NCBI RefSeq assembly: GCF_012911975.1
Contig: NZ_SMDQ01000028.1
Location: 1 to 64,000, forward strand
Length of the DNA stretch: 64,000 nucleotides
Direction of reading: 5' to 3'
Source: Nodosilinea sp. P-1105
GTDB taxonomy: Bacteria; Cyanobacteriota; Cyanobacteriia; Phormidesmidales; Phormidesmidaceae
Under the pieces are notes generated by a model that did no database searches, had not been told where the DNA came from, and saw only the letters and a list, made by a program, of their open reading frames with translations. This document shows positions 27,589 through 36,361 of the stretch, piece by piece (the stretch's first letter is position 1; the number at the start of each line of letters is the position of its first letter). The position numbers and the translations under genes were made by a program.

Positions 27589-28075
27589 TGGCTACTTGAC
27601 TATCCTAGGAATCTGGGGCCAGGGAGATATTGTCGGTCTCCCCCTTAGCCCCACGACCCCCTACCAGGTGGAATGTCTGACGTCGGTGGCGGTGGCCGAA
27701 GTGCCCCTGGGCAGCCAAAGCCGCTATTGGCAAGAGCTCCTCCTGACCCATCTGTGGCGTAGCCAAGAACTGTTCCACATTTTGCATAATCCCCAAATGA
27801 CAGACCGGTTGCTGGCACTGCTGCATTGGCTGGCCCAGCGGTTTGGTCAATCCACCCCTCAAGGGTTACTTTTAGACGCCATCCTCACCCACCACCAACT
27901 TGCCGAAACCCTTGGCAGTAGCCGAGTCACCGTTACTCGGCTATTGTCGCGACTAGAACAGCAAGGAAAAATTGTGCGGCTTAGAAAGCAGATGGCCTAT
28001 GGCGCTAGCCCCCGTACCCATCGGGCACTGCTGCTGCCAGCGGTAACCGAGGAGCGTATATCAGTAGGGACTTAA
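27467..28075 (+). CDS. Crp/Fnr-family transcriptional regulator
   Basis: cNMP-like domain (LIEQGIVRTFTWSDSGYLTILGIWGQGDIVG) and HTH (THHQLAETLGSSRVTVTRLLSRLEQQGKIVR); internal ATG at 27467. Confidence 0.85.
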   Translation: MYRPQLSILQTFTPKTHLPLSRDRVWLIEQGIVRTFTWSDSGYLTILGIWGQGDIVGLPLSPTTPYQVECLTSVAVAEVPLGSQSRYWQELLLTHLWRSQELFHILHNPQMTDRLLALLHWLAQRFGQSTPQGLLLDAILTHHQLAETLGSSRVTVTRLLSRLEQQGKIVRLRKQMAYGASPRTHRALLLPAVTEERISVGT

Positions 28076-28082
28076 GGGACAT

Positions 28083-29741
28083 CTAAGCCACCAAGAGACC
28101 CAACAAGCCTGCCATCACCAGGTAATACACCACTACCGGCAGCAGTTGACGGATGATGATGCCCTCGCGCCCCAGTAACCCCACCGTAGCCGCCGCCGCT
28201 ACGATGTTGGATACGCAAAACACATTGCCCGCCGAGGCCCCTACCGTTTGCAGCGCCAGAATCGTTTCGGGCACCTTACCAATGGCCTCGGCCACCCCAA
28301 ACTGAAACAGAGAAAACATCATATTGCTGACGGTGACACTGCCCGCCACAAAGGAGCCTACCATCCCCACGATCGCCGCAAATAGCGGCCAGGTTTGCCC
28401 GGCGATCGCCGACATGCCCGCCGCCAGGGTCAGGGGCATACTGGCCAGCCCGGCCCCATTCACATCCGAGTTAATAAACACCCGGGCCATCAGTACCGCC
28501 GCCCCCAGGGCCAGGGCGGTTTTTCGCAATATGGGAACGGCGCGTCCCAGGGCCATTTGGATGTCCTGGGGTTTCATCCGGTGTAAAAAATAGGTAATGA
28601 CCACCACCACCAAAAACATGGTGGCAGGCAGGTAAAGGGGGGTAGAAGTGACCGTAATCGTGGTACCAAAAATAGTCGGCCATCCTGGCCTTAACGACTG
28701 TAGCCACCCCCTCAGGGGCAATGCCTCTAGCCGCGACAGCACTAGCAACAAACCCAACAGCACATAGGGCAACCAGGCGGTCAACACCGTCATCGGTTTG
28801 AGGGGAGGGGCTAGATGCGGGGTTACACTGCCAGACCAGATGTCAGGCCAGGTGTCAGGGGCAGGAAAATCCCAGGGTTGCTGAGGCTGTAGCCACCCCC
28901 GGCGCACTACCACAACGATGATGCCCAACCCCACCAAACCGCCAATCATGGCTGGAAACTCTGGTCCTAGTAACACTGCGGTCAGGCTATAGGGGACCGT
29001 AAACGCTAACCCAGCCACCAGACAAAAGGGCCATAGGGCCCAGCCGTCCTGCTGGGATTCTCCCTGGCCAAACAGGCGGGTAATGGTGACCACTAAAATC
29101 AGCGGAATCAGGCTGCCAATGGCGGCGTGGATCAAACCCGCTTGTCCCCCCACTCGGGCAATATAGGTCAAGTTATCCAGCCCTTGGGCCGCCAGGGCCG
29201 CCTCGACGTTGGGGGCACCGGCCAGGCCCGTGTCCATGCCAAACAGCAACGGCGTACCCACGGCCCCATAGGTGGAGGGAGTGCTTTGGATAATCAGTGC
29301 TGCAATCACTGCCGCCAGGGCCGGAAAACCCACCGCCACCAGCAGGGGCACACAAATGACCGCAGGGGTACCAAACCCAGAGGCCCCTTCAATAAAGCTG
29401 CCAAACAGCCAGGCAATGATAATCATCTGCACCCGGCGATCGGGGGATAGGCCCAAGAGGCTCTGGCGAATCACCGCGATCGCCCCTGACCCCTGCAGCA
29501 CATTCAGCAGCAAAATCGCCCCAAACACAATGAACAAAATCTCGGCGGCAATCACCACCCCTTGCACCAGGGAAGCGGCGATGTGGGGCAGCGGCACCTG
29601 CCAGATCAAGACCGCGATCGCGATCGTCACCGCCAACGCACCCGGCATCGCCTGGCTAGCGGGGCGTCGACCTACCACCAGCAGCAAAAATACGGTCACA
29701 ATCGGCAGCAGGGCGATGAAAAAAGCAAGTAGCAAAGACAT
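28083..29741 (-). CDS. L-lactate permease
   Basis: LctP/LldP family: [54 protein letters not shown]. Confidence 0.93.
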   Translation of the reverse strand: MSLLLAFFIALLPIVTVFLLLVVGRRPASQAMPGALAVTIAIAVLIWQVPLPHIAASLVQGVVIAAEILFIVFGAILLLNVLQGSGAIAVIRQSLLGLSPDRRVQMIIIAWLFGSFIEGASGFGTPAVICVPLLVAVGFPALAAVIAALIIQSTPSTYGAVGTPLLFGMDTGLAGAPNVEAALAAQGLDNLTYIARVGGQAGLIHAAIGSLIPLILVVTITRLFGQGESQQDGWALWPFCLVAGLAFTVPYSLTAVLLGPEFPAMIGGLVGLGIIVVVVRRGWLQPQQPWDFPAPDTWPDIWSGSVTPHLAPPLKPMTVLTAWLPYVLLGLLLVLSRLEALPLRGWLQSLRPGWPTIFGTTITVTSTPLYLPATMFLVVVVITYFLHRMKPQDIQMALGRAVPILRKTALALGAAVLMARVFINSDVNGAGLASMPLTLAAGMSAIAGQTWPLFAAIVGMVGSFVAGSVTVSNMMFSLFQFGVAEAIGKVPETILALQTVGASAGNVFCVSNIVAAAATVGLLGREGIIIRQLLPVVVYYLVMAGLLGLLVA

Positions 29742-29753
29742 GGGGCAGGACTT

Positions 29754-30740
29754 CTAAAACCGAATCTGATTAATCACATCACGCAGAGTTTGGGCCGACG
29801 TTTTGAGCTGATCCCGTTCCAGATCGTTGAGGGAGAGCTTCAACAGTCGATTCACCCCAGTTCTGCCCACCACCGCTGGAATACTCAGGCTGACATCCTG
29901 GACCCCACAAATTTCATCTAAGATACAGCTGACACTAAAGACCCGATTTTGGTCGCGAATGATGGCCTGCACAATCTGGGCCACCGCTAGCCCAACAGCA
30001 TAGTTGGTATAGCCCTTGCGGCTAATGATTTCGTAGGCGGCATGCTTCGTCTGCTGAAAAATATCATCTAAAATGCCCCGTTCGTTGGCGGGCATGCCGT
30101 CATAGTAGAGGGGCGTCCCTGCCACATTGGCCTCGCTCCAAAAGGGCACCTCGCTATCCCCATGTTCCCCAATGATGTAGGCGTGCAAACTACGGGGGTC
30201 GATGCCCAAGTGGCGGCCCAGCAAAAACCGAAACCGGCCACTGTCCAGTACCGTACCCGACCCCAACACCCGGGCCTTAGGCAGTCCCGATAGCTTCCAT
30301 GCGGCATAGGTGAGCACATCTACTGGGTTCGATACAATCAGCAAAATGGCTTCCGGGCAATGGCTCACAATGTCAGGAATCAGCGACTTCAAAATTTCCA
30401 CATTTTTTTGCACCAGATCCAGCCGGGTTTCCCCCGGCTTTTGGGCGGCCCCAGCCGTCAGAATCACAATGTCGGCCCCAGCGGCATCAGCCAGAGTGCC
30501 CGCCTTAATCGTAGTGGGCTGCACAAAAGACATCCCCTGTTCTAGATCCATCACTTCCCCAATCAGCCGTTCCTGGTTGATGTCCACTAGCACCATTTCG
30601 TCCAGCACATTCTGAATTAACATGGCGTAGGCACAGGCCAAACCCACCTGCCCCGCCCCAATAATCACTCCCTTGAGGGGGCGCAGCGGGTCCACATGCA
30701 ACTCAGTAATCGGGTTGGGGGTGAATAGGGCGTCAAACAT
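29754..30740 (-). CDS. ldh: L-lactate dehydrogenase
   Basis: [72 protein letters not shown]. Confidence 0.95.
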   Translation of the reverse strand: MFDALFTPNPITELHVDPLRPLKGVIIGAGQVGLACAYAMLIQNVLDEMVLVDINQERLIGEVMDLEQGMSFVQPTTIKAGTLADAAGADIVILTAGAAQKPGETRLDLVQKNVEILKSLIPDIVSHCPEAILLIVSNPVDVLTYAAWKLSGLPKARVLGSGTVLDSGRFRFLLGRHLGIDPRSLHAYIIGEHGDSEVPFWSEANVAGTPLYYDGMPANERGILDDIFQQTKHAAYEIISRKGYTNYAVGLAVAQIVQAIIRDQNRVFSVSCILDEICGVQDVSLSIPAVVGRTGVNRLLKLSLNDLERDQLKTSAQTLRDVINQIRF

Positions 30741-31162
30741 CAGCTCACCAGGGATAACGACAGACCTTATCTTCCCTTAGGGACAAGACGGTGTCGTTGC
30801 TACTGTATACCAAGCTATCCCCAATACCCCAGCGGTGCATTGCGGCTAACCAAAGCGACTAGTACCGCTACGCGGAATTCAAAATGCAAAGTTCAAGGTG
30901 AAAAGTTGTTGCTGCGCAAGGATTTTAAGCGTCCTGAACAGTAGGTTGATTTCTGCCTTGGTGTACTAGGGCGTTCCCGGATGGCTCTTTAGCCGCGTAG
31001 GCAGAGCCGCGCCCTTGGCGCTATGCACCCTACGATAGACCTTTCGGGAATTGGGGTTGTGTGACTCGGATTTGGTATCACACAAAATTCTGATCGCTCC
31101 CATTTTGAACTTTGAACTTTGAATTTTTCCCTCTTCGTTCTTCCCTCTTCCCTCTCCCCTCC

Positions 31163-31783
31163 CTACATCCCTCCTCCCTGCAGCAGGCTCAGCCCGGCTT
31201 TAACGGCCTCATAGCCAAACACCAGAATCAGCAGGGTCAAAATGCCGCCACAGACACATAACACCAGCCCCCCTAAACTAATAGCGCCATCGTCATCGAG
31301 CAGCCCAAAGCCCGTGACAAAAATACCAATGGCTGGCAGGGTGTTGGTCAGGGGAATGGGTAGCATCATGCAGATGGCCATCAGGGCGATCGCCACCCCA
31401 ATCACCACTCGCCCGGGCAAGCTAGTACAGACATAGGTCATGCGGGGACGAGCCACGGTCTCCAACCGCCGTAGCCAGGGGGTGCCTGCCTTGACAAATT
31501 TCTGGACGGTCAGCAGGTCAAACTGCTTGGCTTTCCAGCCCTCGGGTACCCAGGGACGGGTGCGGCCAACAATGAGTTGCACCGCCAACCAAAACATGAC
31601 AATGCCAAAGGGGATGGAATAGCCAGGGGCCGGTACCGGCAGGGCCGAGGGTAGGGCCAGCAGTACAAACAGCACCCCAAAGGTGCGCTCCCCGGCCAGC
31701 ACCAGAATTTCTTTTAGGGTGACTTTAGGAGCCGTCACCTCTTGAAAAAAATAGCGGTTTAGCTCTGTAGACAGTCGCGCCAT
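31163..31783 (-). CDS. ExoD-family exopolysaccharide synthesis membrane protein
   Basis: VTLKEILVLAGERTFGVLFVLLALPSALPVPAPGYSIPFGIVMFWLAVQLIVGRTRPWVPEGW; ATG at 31783. Confidence 0.85.
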   Translation of the reverse strand: MARLSTELNRYFFQEVTAPKVTLKEILVLAGERTFGVLFVLLALPSALPVPAPGYSIPFGIVMFWLAVQLIVGRTRPWVPEGWKAKQFDLLTVQKFVKAGTPWLRRLETVARPRMTYVCTSLPGRVVIGVAIALMAICMMLPIPLTNTLPAIGIFVTGFGLLDDDGAISLGGLVLCVCGGILTLLILVFGYEAVKAGLSLLQGGGM

Positions 31784-32119
31784 AGAGGTGCCTATAGACC
31801 CAAATAAATAGAGAGTAAAAAATAATCCCCAAGTTGGCGCGTAGGATCTACGCCTTGGGAAATAAACTAAAGCCAAGTCTAGACCTGGAGCTCTGCCTGT
31901 GGGAAAACTCTAGATCCCGAGCTGGACTTGATTATAGAAGTAATAGTCTCAGCTTACAGGACTAAGCCTGGTGCAACCCCATCTATCGGCAAGAGTTTAC
32001 CGCAACTTTGCAAGCTTGACGGCATGGCCTTGGCCGTGGGGTTCTGCTTCCAGGACGCGAACTGGGTCCGTGGGGCCGGTCGCGGTGAGACTCCAGCTCA
32101 GTCTTTAGTTGGAACCCGC

Positions 32120-33007
32120 TCAGCCTGCTTGGTTGACTAGGACATGGTCGCTTAAAAATTGGCTCAGGCGCTGTTCAAACTCGTCTCCCGCTAAGATCGC
32201 AATGTCGTTGTGGTCAGCATTGGGCACCAGCCATAAATCTCTGGAAGAGGCGGTGGCCTCATAGAGGTATTGGCTCATTTCAGCAGGTACCGACAAATCC
32301 GCCAAGCCATGCAGATAGAACACTGGCACCTGCAACTGCTGCACCCGAGTGATAGAGGGGAAGGATTGAGTCAGTAGCCAACGCACAGGAAACAATCGGT
32401 TATACCCAGACCGGGTAGCCATCGCCTCCATGGAAGTAAAAGAGCTTTCCACCACTAACCCGGCCAACTGGGGCCTATGGCTGGCGAGTTGAATGGCGAT
32501 CGCACCGCCTAGGGAGTGACCATAAAGCACCAAATGCCTGGGGTCTACCCCTTTTTGCTGGTGCAGGAACTGATAGGCGGCTTGGGCATCTTCGTAAAAC
32601 CGGGCTTCATTGGGAAACGGGCTTGAGCTTAGCCCATAGCCGCGATAATCCACCATCAAAACGGCGGCCCCCAGGGCATGCAGATGCCGGATTCGATCCA
32701 GATTAAAACTCGTCGAGATGTTACCGGCATTGCCGTGCAGGTATAAAAACGTCAGGGACTGGGGCTGTTCGCTGGGAATCCACCAGCCATGAAGCGTTCC
32801 TGGTTGATCCCCTGGCTGATCAGAGGTGACTGAAATCCATACCTCTTCATAGAACAAGCCAACAGCATCTGGGGTAGCCTCTATCGCCAGGGTCGGCAAA
32901 TACATGAGCCATCGCTGTCTTTGCCAAAGCCACCCACACAGGGCTAAATAAATCAGCCCAGATATGCCCAGACAGCCAATCAAAAGTTTAAGCATGGGCA
33001 TAGACAC
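32120..33007 (-). CDS. Alpha/beta hydrolase (BEM46/serine-aminopeptidase-like)
   Basis: FLYLHGNAGNIS, VLMVDYRGYGLSSSPFP, LVLYGHSLGGAIAIQLA, VVESSFTSMEAMA. Confidence 0.88.
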   Translation of the reverse strand: MSMPMLKLLIGCLGISGLIYLALCGWLWQRQRWLMYLPTLAIEATPDAVGLFYEEVWISVTSDQPGDQPGTLHGWWIPSEQPQSLTFLYLHGNAGNISTSFNLDRIRHLHALGAAVLMVDYRGYGLSSSPFPNEARFYEDAQAAYQFLHQQKGVDPRHLVLYGHSLGGAIAIQLASHRPQLAGLVVESSFTSMEAMATRSGYNRLFPVRWLLTQSFPSITRVQQLQVPVFYLHGLADLSVPAEMSQYLYEATASSRDLWLVPNADHNDIAILAGDEFEQRLSQFLSDHVLVNQAG

Positions 33008-33231
33008 GGATCAATTCAATATAAATAGATAAAGGCCAGCCCTCAACGGTGAGCTGGACGGGGTACGAAACTTATCTTTATATTATCGGGGATCACGTTC
33101 ATAGGGTTACCGGCGGTTGTGACGGTTTTTCCAGGAGGGGAATAACCACCCTGGGTAGACCCGTGAAGGTTTGTTACACTGAATACTCAGATGAATTCGC
33201 CACAACTTTCACCCCGTAAGGATTGATTGGT

Positions 33232-34716
33232 ATGACGGTTGCCACCTCCCCCGCTCCCCTGCTTAAGACCAATGATTTACTGGTTAGGGACTACTCTGCT
33301 CCCCGCGATCGCTTCGACCAGAGCTGGGAAGCGACCCTAGCGACATTGCTAGGGCTAGGACGGGCCGCTGGCGCTGACTTCATCGAATTTTTCCTGGAGC
33401 GCAGCAACTTCATTAGCTGTCAGGCAGAAGACGATATCATTAGCAGCCTTTCTCCCCGGATTATCACCGGAGCCGGGGTACGGGTGTTTTTAGGCAAAGC
33501 TGACTGCTACGTCAGCACTAATGATCTCTCGTTTGCGGGCCTCAAGGTCGCCCTAGACAAAGCCCTGTCGATCATGGGGCTAACGTTGCCCGGCCCCGCC
33601 ACCAACATCGCAGAGATCAACCTAGAGTTAATGCGGGACTATGCCAGTGTCCGGGGTAAAGACAACTGGCTAGCCCAGTGCAGTCCTATGCAAGAAATGG
33701 GGGATGTGCTGCTGGCCGCCAACAATGCTTTGGCCCAAACCGCAGACCATGTGCAGTCTCGTCGGGCTGCCTATTTCCGGGATTGGCAAGAGGTGTTGGT
33801 GGCGGCCAGCGATGGCACCTTTGCCCGCGATATTCGTCTTACCCAGTCCGTTGGGTATAACCTGCTCTGTGCCGATGGCGAGCATCGCTCCTCCATTGGT
33901 CAGCGATCGGGGGATACCAGCAACCCCGGATTCCTGCGCAGTTGGGACTACCAGAGCATTGCTGAGACTGTGGCTGAGTCAGCGGGCAAAATGCTCTACG
34001 CCGATTATGTGGAATCGGGTAGCTATCCCGTGGTGATGGCCAATAAGTTCGGAGGGGTGATCTTCCACGAAGCTTGCGGCCACCTGCTGGAAACCACCCA
34101 AATTGAACGGGGTACCACCCCCTTTATCAACAAAAAAGGCGAGAAAATCGCCCATGAGAACCTAACCGCCTGGGACGAAGGGCTGTCGCCCGACGCCTTT
34201 GGCACCATTGACATGGATGACGAGGGCATGCCTGCCCAGCGCACCCTGCTGATTGAAAATGGAGTGCTCAAGAACTTCCTTTCTGACCGAGCTGGGTCCA
34301 TGCGCACCGGCCACCCCCGCACCGGCAGCGGTCGCCGTCAGGGCTATACCTATGCCGCCGCCTCCCGCATGCGCAATACCTACATCGCCCCCGGAGACTA
34401 TTCCCTGGACGAGCTCTTTGGCTCCATTGATAAAGGGATCTACTGCAAGAAAATGGGCGGCGGCAGCGTCGGGGCCACTGGGCAGTTTAATTTTGCCGTG
34501 GACGAAGCCTACTTAATTGAAAACGGCAAGCTCACCAAGCCCCTGAAAGGAGCCACCCTAATCGGCGAAGCCACCGAGATCATGGACAAAATTTCCATGT
34601 GCTCCAATGATCTAGGCCTAGCCGCTGGGTTCTGTGGCTCCATTAGCGGCAGTGTTTACGTCACCGTCGGCCAGCCCCACCTGAAGGTGGACTCGATCAC
34701 CGTCGGTGGTCGGTAG
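33232..34716 (+). CDS. tldD: TldD-family metalloprotease subunit
   Basis: [22 protein letters not shown] (HExxxH), [51 protein letters not shown]. Confidence 0.93.
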   Translation: MTVATSPAPLLKTNDLLVRDYSAPRDRFDQSWEATLATLLGLGRAAGADFIEFFLERSNFISCQAEDDIISSLSPRIITGAGVRVFLGKADCYVSTNDLSFAGLKVALDKALSIMGLTLPGPATNIAEINLELMRDYASVRGKDNWLAQCSPMQEMGDVLLAANNALAQTADHVQSRRAAYFRDWQEVLVAASDGTFARDIRLTQSVGYNLLCADGEHRSSIGQRSGDTSNPGFLRSWDYQSIAETVAESAGKMLYADYVESGSYPVVMANKFGGVIFHEACGHLLETTQIERGTTPFINKKGEKIAHENLTAWDEGLSPDAFGTIDMDDEGMPAQRTLLIENGVLKNFLSDRAGSMRTGHPRTGSGRRQGYTYAAASRMRNTYIAPGDYSLDELFGSIDKGIYCKKMGGGSVGATGQFNFAVDEAYLIENGKLTKPLKGATLIGEATEIMDKISMCSNDLGLAAGFCGSISGSVYVTVGQPHLKVDSITVGGR

Positions 34717-34884
34717 ATGGGTATCAGGTAGCAGGTGTTAGATATCGGGTATCAGGTTTACAGTTTGCCGTCTACGGTTAGCACAGTTTACCTTTTACTG
34801 TTCACCGCTCACCTGACACCTTCACCTCCCCACCTCCCCCACCTCCCCACCCCTTCACCTCCCCACCTCCCCCACCCATCCCCC

Positions 34885-36228
34885 ATGCCTACTATCCAAG
34901 ACATCGCCACCTACGCCGAAACCAGTGCCAAAAAGCTCGGAATTGCCAAATACGACGTTTACGGGTCTTCCGTGGATGAAACCAGTGTTCAGGTTGACAA
35001 GGGTGATCCCAAGCAGGTCAAGGCCTCTAACCGTTCCAGTGTGATCGTGCGGGTATGGAACGGTGACGGTAAGGTCGGGGTAACCTCCACCAGTGATGTG
35101 GACCCCACTGGTATGACTCTGGCCCTAGAAACCGCCCAGGAGGCCAGTGCCTTTGGGGTGGCTGAGCATATTCCCGACTTTAGCCCCGAAGCCACAGCCC
35201 CGACGGCTGAGGTGCCCGTAGAGCAAGTGCCCCCTGTGCCCGTGGGCGATTTGGTCAGCACGCTGGTCAATTTGGAAAAGCAGCTGTTAGATGCCCACCC
35301 GGCGATCGCCAGTGTGCCTTACAATGGTCTGGCCCAACGGGATATTAATCGGTTCTACATCAATAGCGCTGGGGCTCTGCGCCATGAGGCCCGCTCCTAT
35401 GCGTCGCTATACCTATACACCAAAACCGAAGAAGAGGGCCGCAAACCCCGATCAGCTGGAGCGATCCGGGTCGATCGGGGGCTGTCGCGGCTGGATTTGC
35501 AAGGCTGCTTGCAGGAAGCGACTGAGAAAACCATCAGCCATCTGAACTACGCCAAAGTTAAATCTGGCAAGTACCGGGTGGTGTTTTCTGGGGAGGCGTT
35601 TCTTAGTCTATTGGGGGCTTTCTCCAACCTGTACAACGCCCAGAGCATTTTAGATAAGCGTAGCCTGTCGACCCCAGATTCCCTAGGTAGCACGGTGGCG
35701 TCGCCACTGCTGTCGGTCTATGACGATGCCCTACACCCGGAAAATGTCAGTGCCGAAACCTTTGACGGAGAAGGGACTCCTACCCGGCGGGTAGCCTTGA
35801 TTGAACAGGGGATACTGACTCAGTTTCTACACAGTGCCGGTACTGCCAAGCGGATGGGAGCGTCCCCCACGGGTCACGCCAGCATTGGGGCTAAGGTTTC
35901 CGTTGGTCCCAGCTTTTACCATGTGCTGCCAGGGGAGGCGGCTAACGCTGACTTTAGCCTTGACACCGCCGATCAGGTGATCTTTATTGATGAACTCCAG
36001 GCGCTGCATGCCGGGGTGAATGCCCTGCAAGGATCGTTCTCCCTCCCCTTTGATGGTTGGCTGGTGAACCAAGGTGAGCGGGTCAGCATTGAGTCGGCGA
36101 CGGTGGCTGGTGATTTTCGGGATCTACTCAAGGCGATCGCCCATGTGGAACCGGAGGTAGAGATTACCCCCGGTGGCCTCTGCCCTCGTATTTGGGTCGA
36201 GAACCTGTCAATCACAGGGGATGGCTAG
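34885..36228 (+). CDS. tldE: TldE/PmbA-family protein
   Basis: Partner of TldD; YRVVFSGEAFLSLLGAFSNLYNAQSILDKRSL...ALIEQGILTQFLHSAGTAKRMG...GSFSLPFDGWLVNQGE; ATG at 34885. Confidence 0.9.
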   Translation: MPTIQDIATYAETSAKKLGIAKYDVYGSSVDETSVQVDKGDPKQVKASNRSSVIVRVWNGDGKVGVTSTSDVDPTGMTLALETAQEASAFGVAEHIPDFSPEATAPTAEVPVEQVPPVPVGDLVSTLVNLEKQLLDAHPAIASVPYNGLAQRDINRFYINSAGALRHEARSYASLYLYTKTEEEGRKPRSAGAIRVDRGLSRLDLQGCLQEATEKTISHLNYAKVKSGKYRVVFSGEAFLSLLGAFSNLYNAQSILDKRSLSTPDSLGSTVASPLLSVYDDALHPENVSAETFDGEGTPTRRVALIEQGILTQFLHSAGTAKRMGASPTGHASIGAKVSVGPSFYHVLPGEAANADFSLDTADQVIFIDELQALHAGVNALQGSFSLPFDGWLVNQGERVSIESATVAGDFRDLLKAIAHVEPEVEITPGGLCPRIWVENLSITGDG

Positions 36229-36242
36229 AATGATGGGCCGGA

Positions 36243-36329
36243 TTATTTGGCCCGGCTGAAGGCAACAGCAGCGGCAATGATTAAGCTGAGTAATGCCAAC
36301 GGCACCCACAGGTCATTTACAGTCATCAT
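36243..36329 (-). CDS. Candidate 28-aa single-TM small protein
   Basis: Not in ORF track; reverse strand reads MMTVNDLWVPLALLSLIIAAAVAFSRAK*. Confidence 0.4.
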   Translation of the reverse strand: MMTVNDLWVPLALLSLIIAAAVAFSRAK

Positions 36330-36361
36330 AGGGCTACATCGGCTTGCAATAGGGAACTGCC

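Noticed and set aside
28324-28593. Opposite-strand ORFs inside the lactate permease, recN, nrdJ and other genes
   Set aside because: Shadow ORFs typical of GC-rich antisense frames; low-complexity composition and full overlap with well supported genes.
34735-34884. N-terminal extension of tldE rich in PSPPHLPHLPTP
   Set aside because: Translation of an STRR-like CACCTCCCC repeat tract; the supported start is the ATG at 34885.
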